Shown here: one piece after another, positions 34,231 to 46,291 of the stretch
How positions within the stretch are numbered: position 1 is the stretch's first letter
How the letters are laid out: every line of letters begins with the position of its first letter
DNA from: Gnetum montanum
Lineage: Eukaryota; Streptophyta; Gnetopsida; Gnetales; Gnetaceae
Direction: 5' to 3'
Assembly (NCBI GenBank): GCA_015680685.1
Contig: MNCI01001919.1
Span: 504,416 to 568,415 of the forward strand
Length of the DNA: 64,000 nt
The notes under the pieces: generated by a model
The model's database searches: none
The model's input: only the letters and a program-made list of their open reading frames with translations
What the model was told of the DNA's origin: nothing
Position numbers and translations under genes: made by a program

Positions 34231-34243
34231 TTCTCTAATACCA
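34231..34243 (-). other. Element E primer-binding site, initiator tRNA-Met type
   Basis: Minus strand TGGTATTAGAGAA, two bases inside the 5' LTR, matches TGGTATCAGAGCC with few changes. Confidence 0.85.
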
Positions 34244-34245
34244 AT

Positions 34246-34817
34246 TGTGACATCCCATCCCTGAATGTCATGGCAAACATCAAATATATGATATATTAGA
34301 CATTATGTGTATGAATAAAATATACCAAATGCAAAATATATGTGATATTCAACATTATGTATAAAGGAAATAATAGAAAAAAAATGTAGGAAGAGAAAGA
34401 AAAGAATGCTTTATTGATATGGAATAGCGTATCGGAATTGTGCTCCAAGAGTGTTCCTTTGGTTTTTTTCCTTTGGCATCTATCCATTAGAGACAATCTA
34501 GCCCTACCACCATAGTTAGGCCTATAGCATGACCAGAAGGGACTAGTCCACTTCTTGTCCCACTTCACTTGGCTTCCCATGACTTACCTCTACCAAATTC
34601 ACCACTCCATTCTAGCATGACCTCTATTCTTAGGTATAAATTCCTTAGGTCAAACCCCCAAAGGTTACCTTAAGAGACACATCCATTATTACAACATGCC
34701 CTTTTGGGTCTCAATTACAACCACCCTTTGCATCTTGTTAAGATAATAATAACACTTTTTATGAAGGAACATCATCTTCCTTAGGTAGCAACATCATTTG
34801 GGAATGGGGATGTGACA
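34246..34817 (-). repeat. Element E 5' LTR
   Basis: 572 bp, TGTGACATCCCATCC to GGGGATGTGACA, followed by TSD CATTA. Confidence 0.93.
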
Positions 34818-34822
34818 CATTA

Positions 34823-36377
34823 GTAACAAAATCACTATCTTATTTATAGACTAAGATCTTACCAATATCTTGAGTTCACATAATGAGGTAAATACAAAAC
34901 TCTCTCTTATTTTTTGGATATTAGTAAAACAATATTGTAAGTAGATTTTATTTCCAAGTAGAAAGAAGCAACACATATTACTTTGAAGGCCTTTGATCCA
35001 ATATCCATATGAAAGATCATGCTAAATATCTTAAAATATTAAAATTAATCAACTATGTACTTAATAAGAGGTCCATAATTATACATGTCAATAGCAACAC
35101 CAAGAAATATATCTCAAGGTAAAAGATTTAAAATAACTTGACCAATATTAGCTTATGCTTTTACCTTATATGCTTTGCTAGAATCAAATATGAATAACCC
35201 TTTTCTTGCTCATTTTCTATTATTAGTACTAGAAAGGAAAGTCTTGTTCTTAAGTATCGTTTGATGAGAGTCTTAGGGATTCCTTCTACAATGGTGATCC
35301 CAAAAAAATGAATATTGTTGATAAGGTATAAGCTCCCCCTACACATGTGGTAGGATTCCTTCCAACTTCTCCAAAAACAATGCATCTATTACTTGAGTCA
35401 TTTTGCTTATTACTAGATGCATCTTTGATTTTCCAAATAAGTAAGAAACAACTTGATCACCATACATCATAGTGCTAAATCTAAATTGCAATACCAAGAT
35501 CAAGTATGGAGACCATTCAACTTAAAATCTTCCATTAGTAGTATCATAAATAAAAGATAAATTTCAAAATGTTCAACATAAATATTAGCATAGCACAATA
35601 ATTTCCTTATAGGCTCATCAAATACATTCAAGGGGCCAAACCACTCAACATACCATTAATCATCTAAAAACCTTTTAAAACATTTAGATCTTATGAATAC
35701 ACAAGAAGGCTTATTATAGATACCAACAACATATTATAACCCAACAAGAAATGCAAAAAATAATACTATCTGAACAATATGAGCTAGACCATAAGACATG
35801 TATGTTAAGACAACAATGGGATGATCTTACTACTATATAATGTGACACAAAAACTTACTAGAACTTACCTTGTGTATTCTTATTCCTTGATTTTCCTTAA
35901 GACATATCAATTCAATGTCCATTAAAATTTTTATGGTCACGTGATTTTATCTGCAACTTAACATCTTGTAAGATCAAGTAAGAATATCTTTGATTATCAC
36001 AAATTTTTAGTAACATCCATTCACCAAAAATTTTTCTATTTCTAGAAATAAACTAATTAAAACTAAATATAACAAGTCAAGAAATAGACAATTAAATAAG
36101 AACTAAATTTTTTATACCACTAGCAAAAAAAATGAATTTCAACAAGTCAAGGAATTCAAATTATTCTTACCCTTTCTTACCTTTCTTGCTCCTAAGTAAT
36201 GACATGATTATTGAAGTTTGAGTTAAGGTCATCCATCATAGAGTACCCCCTTAGCATGTAACTATTGCTTTTTGTTTCTATTATTAGATTTTTTGTTTGA
36301 ATCTCTTAATTCATTTGAGGTTGCTACTTCTTCATGATCATTTTTTCTAAAATGAGAGGATTGATAATTTTTACTAT
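34823..36377 (-). other. Element F interior, unrecognised
   Basis: AT-rich, with a few minus-strand open stretches (such as 35161-35385). I looked for copia protease (D-S-G), integrase and reverse transcriptase (Y-V-D-D) motifs and saw none. Confidence 0.45.
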
Positions 36378-37927
36378 TCATAGGTTTTGATCCTCCAATA
36401 TCATCAATGGCCATCTCTTCCTCTTCTTCATTGGTTCTCCAAGCCTTTCTATCCTAAAAATTACACTTTCTAGACTTCTCTTGACAAGAATATGTAGCCA
36501 TGTTATTATGTTCCAATGGTGATTGACAATAGGTTTGTACATGCCCACACATTTCACAGCAAAAATATCTGGTATCTCTAATTTGTATTGGATATTCAAA
36601 CCTAGGTTTTTTCCACATTTTGGATGACACCATACAAGTGTCATCTTGAGATGTCTCATTCATATCTCCTTTATTGTGCATTATTTGAGGCATTTTCATA
36701 TCTTCACAAGCTCTTATATCTAAAGGATCTCTACACATCTTCTCAAAAAAATGGGTTAGCAAATGAACCTCAATATTTACATCTAAGAGTTCCCTTTTTA
36801 AGGAAGATTAAAGAGTATATAGTTCAGAAATTTCATCTTCTTTTCTATGTACAGTTTTTATCATATTTTTGCATAAATTCTAAATAGATGTAATTTCCTC
36901 TTACATCATACTATACTTGTCACTAATATGACCTTTAGGCTCTTCAAAAACTTCTATGGAATTTTCATATGTAATATTCATGCAAATAAGATGTGAATCT
37001 ATAGTAGTATCCTTTGTTTTCTCCTCACTTTATTCTCATCCTAGCTTAAGTACAAATTTTTCTTTTTCATTTTAGCTATCAATGGATCCATTGACATTTT
37101 TCTTTAGAGGCCTCACTTTATTTCAACACTTGGAAATTTAGAGGCCATGTGTCCTCTACCTTTATAAAATTAACATTCTATGGTAGATACATCAATATTA
37201 TAATTTTTAAATTTCTTCCTCTCTTTCTTTATCTTTGATGCTAGATTGATTAAAGCTCCTTCCTTTTTGTGCTAGTATTCTTTGAACTCTTCTTGAAAAT
37301 AAAGCCACTTGATCTTTATTATTTGCTTCTTGTTTAAATGGCTTCTTTTCTTTTGATGAGATTTGAAAGGTAACTAGTTTTTCTTTGATTGCTCTTCATT
37401 TATGATATGCAACTCATAAGAAATGAGTATACTTTGAAGCTCTTCAAATTTAGGAATGAGAAATCTCTTATCTCTTTCATGGTTGTAACTTGTGGCCTAC
37501 ACTTAGGCTGCAAAGTTTTAATCATTTTAATAATGACATTGCTTTTGGGTAAATATTTTCTTGTCTCTTTGATAGCTACAACTAAATCACTATCTTTTGA
37601 AAAATCCTTGATTTTCTCTCCTTCTTTCATTTTACTTTTATCATACTCACTTTGTAATACTAGAAGATTAGATTTCTTAACAATAGATGTACCTTCATAG
37701 GTAGCTTCTAAAGTCTTCCAAATTTCTTTTGTAGTTTTGTATCTAGCTAATATATTGAACTTAGAATTACTTAAATCATAATAAAGATAATTTTTTATTT
37801 TTGAATCAACCATAAAATTATCTTTTTCATTGTACATCCATTTGCTTCTTGGATTTATAGTGCCTATGATGTTGCTGATGGATGATGTGTATTTTTCTAG
37901 GGTGGATTCCCATACCTCAAACTCCAT
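36378..37927 (-). pseudogene. Element F copia gag
   Basis: Starts with M at 37927 and stays open for 175 codons. Shows the copia gag (UBN2-type) pattern: I-W-K-T-L, Y-E-G-T-S, L-Q-S-E-Y, M-K-E-G-E-K-I. A degenerate zinc knuckle lies near 37185-37130 (C-x-F-Y-K-G-R-G-H-M-A-S). A long acidic and basic extension follows, with a second Cys-rich spot (C-C-E-M-C-G-H-x4-C) near 36570-36530 inside 36454-36762. A large gag with an extension fits Sire/Maximus-like copia elements, but I do not commit to a lineage. Confidence 0.8.
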
Positions 37928-38060
37928 GGATTTGAAAAATCCTTACATCAAAGCCTTCTAATATGTGAAGTGAATTCCATCAAACATTGGTGGCTTGGTG
38001 TAGTATGTCCCTTCTGTCATTCATTCTTGAGATGTTAAGCTTAAAGTATGGGAATACCAA

Positions 38061-38072
38061 GCTCAAATTCCA
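38061..38072 (-). other. Element F primer-binding site
   Basis: Minus strand TGGAATTTGAGC against TGGTATCAGAGC of initiator tRNA-Met; two bases separate it from the LTR at 38075. Confidence 0.7.
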
Positions 38073-38074
38073 CT

Positions 38075-39105
38075 TGAGAACTAAGAACTTAGAAGGAGGC
38101 TTAAATAAGTTCCATCGATTTAAACACCCAAGACAACCAAAACTATACATAAATTTATGTGGTTTCCTAACTTGGGTATTTTTAGACTTGGAGGGTAGAA
38201 TCCTTGCAAATCTTTAGATTGTTTCTTCAAAGATGTGGTTGCAAGAGCATCATAACCTTTATAAAGTTTGAGCTTTGGAAGGAGTGCTTTCTCTCAAGAA
38301 ATACACTAAATCCCATAATGTCTCAACAAGGTTAAAATATGGTTTCAAGGATCTCATAATCTTTACAATAATGTAAGATCTACATGAAGTATTTTCTCTT
38401 AAGAAATACACTCAACCCTAGAAGACCTTCACAAGCTCACTGGATGCCTTCTTACAAGAAGCACAATCCCACAAGCTTACAAAGGGAGAAATAGAATCAA
38501 GGAGAGAATGTAAGTACACTTTAAAAATTCCTTGCACTTAGGCTCTTAAAATTACATAAAATAATTTACAAATGATGAAAATTTAAAAAAACAAAATAAA
38601 TCCACTTGATGTAAGAAATGATGGAATGTTCTCATGAATAGTGCTTGTCATTTTCATCAAGATTTTAATTCTTTTATGGCCTTTTCCCTTGTTAAATAAC
38701 CATTGGTATTTGTGCAATGGCTAGTCAAGACATCCCATTCAAGATTGAGATATCAAACTATATTTATATTGCTTATGGGTGGGACATCCTCTAGAAAGTA
38801 GAATGTCTCACATGGGACATTCCAATTGGGATGTCTCAACTATAATCAGAATTTCTATTTTTTTTTTGTGACATCTACCTTGAAACTTGAGCTCTATCAT
38901 TGGGATGTCTAATGATCTTTTGGGACCTCTGGATAAATACTAGAATACCTTCTTCTAGCCTTTGTGCATCCTTGACATATTTCATCTTTGTTTCTTAGTT
39001 GAGAAATGTTTCATATCATATTAACAACTCAACTCTCATCTTGGTCTTAACTTGCTCATTGTCTCGATCTCTTCTTAATACCATTTCTTATCTTGACCTA
39101 TTGAC
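38075..39105 (-). repeat. Element F 5' LTR, broken by element C
   Basis: Collinear with 27563-28585. The last 230 bp or so seen in the left copy are absent because C begins here. Confidence 0.78.
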
Positions 39106-40156
39106 TTGATACAATTAGATGAATCATCAATTAACTAAGATATCATAAATGCTATGTTGTAGATGCTACATTACATCTACATTGTTGCATTCTTGTCGGT
39201 GTATCTCAGTTGGCTATTACATCATAGATTCTACATCACATCTACGATGTCATAGATGTGATGTCACATCTATTTGATAAAGTTAATTTTTTTCCACCAA
39301 CAATATTGTATGTACAATGTCGTATATCTGATATCATAGCACATTGTATGACATTGTAGATTTGATATCACAAGATGTGTGCAACCTATAAATACAACAC
39401 TTAGGTGCATGGATACACATAAGTTTCATTGCATCCTTTGGTAGATTCTTACAATTTCATTTTGTATTTTTAATGATAGAGTGATTACTTGTCATGTGGT
39501 GTTGAGTAGTTTTATGGAATTTTTATTCAAGTGAAATGTACTTGGGCATAGTTCATGTCTAGAAATAAAGATTGAGATTACTTTTTATCATTGAAACATC
39601 AACTTATTTTTACTATTTTATTTAGCAAAGTTTTTACTATTTTCTTAGTTTAATCATTTACATTTCCAATTACTTTACTTTATTGTTCATTAGTAAAAGA
39701 AATGAGTATGACTACTTTCAAGAGTTTTAAGTGTAATTGTTTGGTAATCTCACTAGTGTTATAGCTTGGTTTGCCCAATAACATAATGATTTGTTACCTA
39801 GTAATGGTTACATGAGCTCAACATGCATACAATAAGCTAGGACTAGATGCTCATCACTTTAGGGTAGAGTAGATTTACATTACCATCATTACTTAGACCT
39901 AGGATTAAATTTCATTCTCAATTATGTTTATCACTAGGAGTAATTAAGGTCTAACAACATGAATTATCATATGCCTCACTTTGGACTAAATCGTATATGA
40001 CAAAGATACAAGTAGTCCAAGTGGGAAGATAGCATCCTATGATCAATGCTTAACAATCTAGATTTCACAACTAGTCCCATCCATAGAATTCAATCTGATC
40101 ATGCATGAACACTTTTGATTCGTATGGTTGGGCATAGGGATACCTACCACTCATCA
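39105..40156 (+). repeat. Element C 5' LTR
   Basis: Ends CCACTCATCA like the A LTR. Contains GATATC-type motifs (about 39245-39370) and a TATA box ('cctataaatac', 39388-39398). CpGs are almost gone. The start lacks a clear TGATGAG. Confidence 0.75.
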
Positions 40157-40157
40157 T

Positions 40158-40175
40158 TGGTGCCATTGCTAGGAA
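40158..40175 (+). other. Element C primer-binding site, tRNA-Asp type
   Basis: TGGTGCCATTGCTAGGAA, a decayed TGGCGCCGTTGCCGGGGA, one base after the LTR. Confidence 0.85.
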
Positions 40176-40287
40176 TGGTGCTAGTTATCTTGATTAGTTA
40201 TATCATAAGTGATCACTATAAAAGTATTAATGATTTATCTATTAGAAAATATTAATATTGTAAGTTACACATGTGTCAAATAAAACC

Positions 40288-40551
40288 ATGTCTTCTTCAC
40301 ATAGGGCCAAGAATGCATCACATGATGAAAATACTCATAAGTGAAATGATAGGATATATAGTGAAGAAAATTGGAGTGAACAACCTCAAGTAGAGGTTTC
40401 ATATACTCATTTTGACCCTTACTACATGCAAGGAATAAATTTAGCTAGTGCAGATAATCCTAGAGTAGATGATGTAAGTCATAAAATAAGTAAGGCCTCC
40501 AAGCCTAGGACCTTCTATAAACCTAGAAATGATATATTAGTGGACCATAGG
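40288..40551 (+). pseudogene. Element C gag, N-terminal piece
   Basis: ATG at 40288 opens M-S-S-S-H-R-A-K, matching M-P-S-S-H-K-S-K of A. Open except for one stop until D interrupts at 40552. Confidence 0.8.
40547..40551. repeat. Target-site duplication of D, left copy (ATAGG)
   Basis: Right copy at 59938-59942 is ATAGA. The one difference is a G-to-A change, and frame continuity of the interrupted gag supports the assignment. Confidence 0.8.
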
Positions 40552-41066
40552 TGTGACGTCTTGTTTCTGGATGTCATAAAAATACAAACACCTAATTTAT
40601 TATATTCATCATGGATAACATATTGGAAATATTATAAACACTTAAAATAATGAATTAACTAGCAAATAAATAATTGATACTAAAGAATTAAGTAAGGAAA
40701 GAAAAATGGAAGAATTTTATTAATGGAAGAGAGTACTGTAACAACCTTTTGTGTTGTCTTCCTATTCCACTTAAGCCTTAGAGGCAATCCGGCATTGCCA
40801 CCATGGTTAGGCCTATAACCTGGCCAGAAGGATGGGCTAGTCCCCTTCTTATCCCACTTCATCTAGCTCTTGTTACTCACCTCTCCAAGCTTCGCAACTT
40901 CATGCTAGCATGACCTCTAACCCTGACCTTAAATAGCATAGCTCAAACCATTTCCCAAGGGATACATGAATAGTCATAACTCCTCATAATGAGGTACCCC
41001 TTCATTAGAAGGTTAATTAAATTGTTTACAATTGTTTTCACCTTTAACAAGGGATGGGACATTATA
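40552..41066 (-). repeat. Element D 3' LTR
   Basis: 515 bp, starts TGTGACGTC, ends GACATTATA where the other copy ends GATGTTACA. Confidence 0.88.
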
Positions 41067-41080
41067 ATCTACCCCCCTTA
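41067..41080 (-). other. Element D polypurine tract
   Basis: Minus strand TAAGGGGGGTAGAT directly before the LTR, close to the E tract. Confidence 0.8.
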
Positions 41081-41274
41081 AGCATCTAGCTCATCCTCGA
41101 GCGCTTCCTCAATATCTAGCTACTTAACAGCTACTTCATAGTTATGCTTCTCAGCTTCAGTTCCTTTATTTTCCTCATTATCATATATACTAATAAAAGA
41201 TCAAAATTTATAAGGATAATTTATTTCATCCATAATAAATTCAACCTATCATTCAATATCTGGATGATCAAAAA

Positions 41275-42580
41275 GTTGAGGGTAAGTATTTAAAATAAAA
41301 TCCTTGTTTTCCCAAGTCTGTTGATCACAATTTAAGCATTGAACAAGTACTTCACTAATAGTTTTATTTTGTAATTTATTATTTCATTGGTCTTTAATAG
41401 CAATGGGTTTTACTTCAAATCTAGTGTTGGATCGTAATGGCAAAGTATTCCAATCCAATACATATGGTACATCATTTTCATAAAATTTCTTTAACAAGCT
41501 CGCATGAAAAATTGGATGAATTTTTAAGGTTTTGGGAAGATTCAGTGAATATGCTACTTCACCAATTCTTTTAGAGATTTCAAAAGGTCCACAAAATCTA
41601 GGTGCTAATTTAGTATATTTTCGCAATTTAAGAGAACTTTTGGTAGGTTTTACTCTTGGATAACCTTTATATTTATCTTGGATAGCTTGCAAATTTTATT
41701 TAACCCTTGTGAAAATGTTTTTCATTATTTTCATTTCTTCTTCCTTCCATTTTTTTCTTAAGGTTGGATTTTCCCAAGTTAATCGTGTATGACAATTATG
41801 TTCATATACTACTTCGAATGGTATTCGATGTATAGAACCTTGATGATTGTTATTCTATGAAAATTCTACCATATGTAAATAATTCTCCCATGTTTTTGGT
41901 TTACTCCCAACATAACTTCATAGGATATCTTCTAATATTCTATTCACTCATTCATTTTTTCCATCAGTTTTAGGATGATAAGTTGTGCTAAATTTCAATT
42001 GAGTTCCAAGCTCTTTAAAGAAATTTTTCCAAAATTTGGATATGAATTTAGGATCTCTATCCAAAGTGATAGATTTTGGACAACCATGTAATCTAAATAC
42101 TTCTCATACAAATTTTTGGGCTATTTCTTCTGCTGTGTTTATGGATTTCAAAGCTATAAAATGTGCTATCTTTGATAGATGATCAACTACTATGAAAATT
42201 GAGTCATTTCATTTTTTGTTTATTTGAAATCCCACAATGAAATCCATAGTGATATCTTCCCATTTCCAGGTTGGAACTTCCAAGGGTTGTAATAATCCAC
42301 TAGGTTTTCTTTGTTTGGCTTTTATTCTTTTACATGTTGGGCAATTTTTAATGTATGTAGACACATCATTCTTCATTCCAAGCCAAAAATAAGATTTGTG
42401 AATTATCATATAGGTCTTAATATAACCTGGGTGTCCTGTATATGGTACTTCATGTGCTTCACACAACAATTTTAGTCTCCAATTTTCTTTTGGTATGCAT
42501 ACTCTTTGTTCTTTCATTAATAAACCATTAGAAGTGAGTTGGTATTGAGGCTCATTAGAAAATTTGGTATTGAGGCTCAT
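41275..42580 (-). pseudogene. Element D integrase and chromodomain
   Basis: Integrase pastes the cDNA into the genome. Zinc-binding H-x-H/C-C part at 42500-42310 (H-E-V-P-Y-T-G-H, C-P-T-C-K). Catalytic core D residues in I-T-M-D-F-I-V-G-F (about 42235) and L-D-R-D-P-K-F-I (about 42055), and E in T-D-G-K-N-E. The GPY/F module reads [11 protein letters not shown] near 41590. A degraded chromodomain follows (E-V-L-V-Q then T-W-E-N-K-D-F-I-L, about 41370-41285). Stops and shifts throughout. Confidence 0.87.
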
Positions 42581-42680
42581 CAGAAATGTTGGTTAAAATC
42601 TTTTTAAAGTAAGGATCTTCTTTTATTTGTTTCTTAATTTCTTCTTCCATAGGGGTCGTTACTATAGCTATCATTAAATT

Positions 42681-43170
42681 CCACATTCAACTAAGGGCAT
42701 TAGCTACCACATTTTTTTTTCCAAGAACATATTTGATTTTAAAATCATATTCTACTAATAATTGTATCCATAAACTTTGACAAGTATTCAAAATAGATTT
42801 TCTTTGCAAATATTCTAAACTTTTATGATCCATTTTTAGTACAAACTTCTTTCTGCAAAGATAATATCTCCAAACTTTCAAAGCATGGACAATTGCTAGT
42901 AATTCTAAATCATGATTTGAGTAGTTTACCTTGGCTCTTTGTAATTTACGAGATTCATAACATACCAGTTTATCTTCTTGTTAAAGAACTCCATCGATTC
43001 CTATTCCACAAGCATCCGTGGATACTTCAAATGGTAGATCTTCATCTACAAGTCTCAAAATAGATGCTATTGTAAGTAGCATCTTTAATCTAAGAAAAGA
43101 TTTCCTACATTTTTCATCAAATTTAAACTCACTTTTCTCCTGCAAAAGGTTAGTTAATGGGGCTACCAAG
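42681..43170 (-). pseudogene. Element D RNase H
   Basis: Removes RNA from the RNA:DNA hybrid. L-P-F-E-V-S-T-D-A-C near 43040 (first catalytic D). K-M-D-H-K-S-L near 42825, and a C-terminal V-L-G-K-K-N-V-V-A-N-A-L-S near 42690 with the usual D of A-D-A-L-S changed to N. Confidence 0.85.
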
Positions 43171-43189
43171 GTAGAATAATCTTTAATGA

Positions 43190-44040
43190 ACCATCAATAA
43201 AAACTAGTTAACCCTAAGAAGCTTTGAATTGCTGTAACAACTTTTAATTCAGGCTAATCCCAGATTGCACTAATTTTTGCTAGATCCACTCGCAATCCTT
43301 TCTTGGAAACTATATGTCTTAGGTATGAGACTTTTTCCTTAAAGAGTTCACATTTACTCAATTTAGCTTTTAATTTATGTTCTTTAAGAATTTCCATTGT
43401 AGTTTTCAAATGTTCGATATGTGCTTCTCTTGATTTAAAATAAACAAGTATATCATCCATAAATACTATGATAAATTGATTAAGATATTCATGAAAAATA
43501 TTATTCATTAATGTCATAAATGTTTCAGGTGCATTAGCTAACCCAAACGGCATAAAAAAAATTTGTATAATCCATATCTGGTTCTAAAAGTAGTTTTCTC
43601 AATATCTTTCTCCTTAATACTTATTTGGTGATATCTTAATTTTAAATCAATCTTTGAGAAATAACATGCACCCATAAGTTGATCAAATAAATCATCAATT
43701 CTAGGTAAAGGATAAATATTTTTAATCATCACTTTATTCAATGCTCTATAATCAATGCATAATCTTAGAGTAAAATCTTTCTTTTTGACAAATAGAACTG
43801 GTGCACCCCAAGGTGATACACTGGGTCTAATTTTCCCTTCTTCCAATAATTGGTCTAATTGTACTTTTAATTCTCTTAATTCTAAAGTAGAAAATCTATA
43901 AGGAGCTTTTGAGATAGGTTGTGTACCGGGAAAAATATCAATGGCTTGTTCAATAGATCTTTTTGGAGGTAATTCTCTACTTCCACCACATACTAAATCT
44001 TTATATTCTTTAAGTTCATTTGGGATCTTAACACTCAAAA
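43190..44040 (-). pseudogene. Element D reverse transcriptase
   Basis: Motifs in order: [19 protein letters not shown] (about 43800-43745), Y-P-L-P-R-I-D-D-L (43710), F-S-K-I-D-L, then across a frameshift at 43545 [12 protein letters not shown], and the catalytic F-M-D-D-I-L-V-Y near 43460. Two overlapping open frames (43538-44038 and 43254-43553). Confidence 0.9.
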
Positions 44041-44480
44041 GCTTCTGAGGTTAGATAACTTTAACCACCAACATTGTAGCACCATTTTTGACTAATCTTT
44101 TACTTTTCTTAATAGTTATTGTATGAATTTTCTTTGTTGTTCCTACCCTTCTTAGAACCCTAACTCCATCAGTGGTTGGAACTTTTAAAATATGAGTTCC
44201 AAAGTGGGCAGTAACATCAAATTTTTGTAGGAAATAAATTTCTAAAATGGAAACAACATCACCTAGTTCAAATTCAAAAAATTCATAAATGAAGGACATA
44301 TTTTGCATAGTAAAGTTTATTTTTCCATTCCTAATATGTTTGCTCATAGTTATTCCATCTTCCATTTCTATCTTAATAATTTTCTTAGAAGGGAGAGTTA
44401 ATTAACTTTGGAGAAATAAAGTTATCACTGGCACCACTATCAATCAAAAATTTAATTTGTTTACCTTTAATTGAACCTTC
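44041..44480 (-). pseudogene. Element D protease
   Basis: Catalytic L-I-D-S-G-A-S-D-N-F near 44450-44420, then a stop, then an open frame from 44365 with G-D-V-V-S-I-L-E-I-Y-F-L, the counterpart of the usual D-V-V-L-G-x-x-F-L. Confidence 0.8.
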
Positions 44481-44619
44481 AAAAATCAATAAGGAAAATT
44501 GAAATCTTCATAAACCTGATTTAGTTGATGCAGATATCTTCTTGATGGCTATTGTAGCAGCTAAAATTTTTCCTTTATTTATGTTTAGGTTTGGCTTTTG
44601 ATTTTTGATTTGATGTGTC

Positions 44620-45770
44620 CTTTGTATTTTTGCTTGAAATTTTGGGCAATCTCATTTAAGATGGTCTCACCACAAAAGAAACATCCAAATACTGGTCGAG
44701 CTTTTTTTGTTGGTGTCTCTTATATCATTGCTTGTGGAAAAGGGCTTGGTCAAAAAGTTTCTTGTCAAAGGATGACTTTTATTTGATTCGATTCTTGCTA
44801 ATCCTTAGCAATTCTATATGCTTCATCAATAGTTTGGGGATTATGGGCTCGTGTTTGTGGACGTAATTGAGCATGTAAACCTCCAATGAATTTTGAAGCT
44901 AATTCTCCCTCATCTCTATGACTTACATATCGAGAAAGATCACAAAATTCTTTGTAGTAATCATCTACTGATCATTTTTCCAACCTTAAGGAATCAAATC
45001 TCATTCTATGCTCTTTGAGAAAAGAATTAGGAACAAATTATTGTTCAAAATCTCAACAAAAATTAAGCCAATTTGTAATCAAACCTTGAGATCTTAGCCT
45101 ATTCCACCATGTTGCTGCAAGTCCTATTAAATATAAGGAGATAACTTCTAGATGTTCATGGCTTGACAAATTCAATATATCAAAGTAATTTTTAATTGTA
45201 TCAAGCCAATCCTTTACTTTAGCACTAGATCCAAGGGCTCCATCATAATGATATAATTTTACTTTCTTAGAATGCACTTGTGTCAATGATTCTCTAGATG
45301 GATTAAGCCAGTTCCCATATCCTTCACTCTCAATTTTAGTTCTACGGTCTACAAGGTGGATTTTAGTATCCTATCCATCAAGTGGAGGTTGTGTGTGTTG
45401 TGGATTCCTAATGGAAAGTTGATTTTGATGTTGTGCTCTAGGTAGAATGTGAGTAGGATTGGAAGGTTGAATAAGATGGTTGGTTAATTGCTTGATGGAG
45501 TCAATAAAGGAATCCATCTTTCCTTATACTTTGGACCATTTATCCTTTGAATTTTGGAGCAATTTCTTAATTTCTTCAGACATATTTTACATCTCTGCCC
45601 TAAATCCTTGGTTTGAGTGTCGAAGTTATTCTTGAACACCCTTGATCTCATTAATTTGTCCTTCAAGAGCATTCATTCAGTCATTGACTCAGGCTTCCAT
45701 TTCTCTCCAATTTATTCTTTAGGTTCTAGATGTTTGTAAGTTGAAGAAATTAGGTATGTTTGAGAATCCT
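44620..45770 (-). pseudogene. Element D gag
   Basis: Gag core near 45290-44830: W-L-D-T-I-K-N-Y-F, A-T-W-W-N, then V-D-D-Y-Y-K-E-F and F-I-G-G-L. A zinc knuckle remnant C-F-F-C-G-E at about 44690-44655 has lost its His and last Cys. The N-terminal part has a helical charged segment (45484-45672). Confidence 0.85.
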
Positions 45771-46042
45771 TAGCCTCTATGGCCCCTTTATGGAATTTGA
45801 AATCGTTTAGTCAGTTGTGGAAGAAGTTGAAACTATTATGGATTTCTCACCAAATCCTAATTATTTTGGGACCTAAATTAAAGAATTAAAAGTTAATTTT
45901 CTATAATCTAAAAGCTAACTTTAACCATTCTGTTGAGTCTAGAAGGTTCAAATTTGTTGGAATTGGTTTTTCTTTGGTTGAAAATGAACTCAAGATTCAA
46001 AAGTTATAGGCATTTTAAGTTTTTTTAATTTTCACATTTTTC
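45771..46042. other. Element D leader upstream of gag
   Basis: AT-rich, no motif recognised. Confidence 0.4.
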
Positions 46043-46099
46043 AAGACTTCCTGAGAGGTCACCCATCCCAGTTCTACTCTAGGACATGTGTGCTTAATG
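46043..46099 (-). ncRNA. 5S rRNA-derived segment in D (fragment)
   Basis: Minus strand carries 'TAGAACTGGGATGGGTGACC' and 'TCAGGAAGTCTT', the intermediate element and C-box part of plant 5S rRNA. The A-box part is more eroded than in E. Both fragments lie on the element strand, upstream of the first internal gene. Confidence 0.75.
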
Positions 46100-46291
46100 A
46101 AAAAATTTTTATTTAAGTTACTGTTGTAACATCAATTTGTATTTTTGTAAATAATTGAACACATATTTATTTTTAAACTAATACTAATGGCCCAAGTTTT
46201 TTTTTTTTTTTTGAAAAATTTTCATCAGTTAGGAATTTGAAAATTTTCGTCAATTGACGAACGATCGATTTAGGCTTCATGTTGTGGCCAA

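Larger units (their letters stand above)
29114..34817 (-). mobile_element. E: non-autonomous LTR retrotransposon carrying a CCR4-type gene
   Basis: 5704 bp with LTRs at 29114-29688 and 34246-34817, perfect TSD CATTA, PBS for initiator tRNA-Met at 34231-34243 and PPT at 29689-29704. The 4557-bp interior shows no gag, protease, reverse transcriptase or integrase. It holds, in element orientation, AT-rich leader, GC-rich tandem arrays, a 22-bp minisatellite, a 5S-rRNA-derived segment and a CCR4-type deadenylase pseudogene. Its LTR ends (TGTGACATC, GATGTGACA), PPT phrase and 5' region resemble those of chromovirus D, a plausible source of enzymes. Confidence 0.9.
27563..39105 (-). mobile_element. 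F: Ty1/copia element, interrupted by E and by C
   Basis: Left (3') LTR 27563-28814, right (5') LTR from 38075, broken near 39105 where the Athila LTR of C begins. PBS matches initiator tRNA-Met, PPT at 28815-28829. Copia gag lies next to the PBS side. E (29114-34817) is nested inside. No protease, integrase or reverse transcriptase motif was recognised in 34823-36377 or 28830-29108, so pol is lost or beyond recognition. The missing end of the right LTR should lie beyond the right end of the window. Confidence 0.8.
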
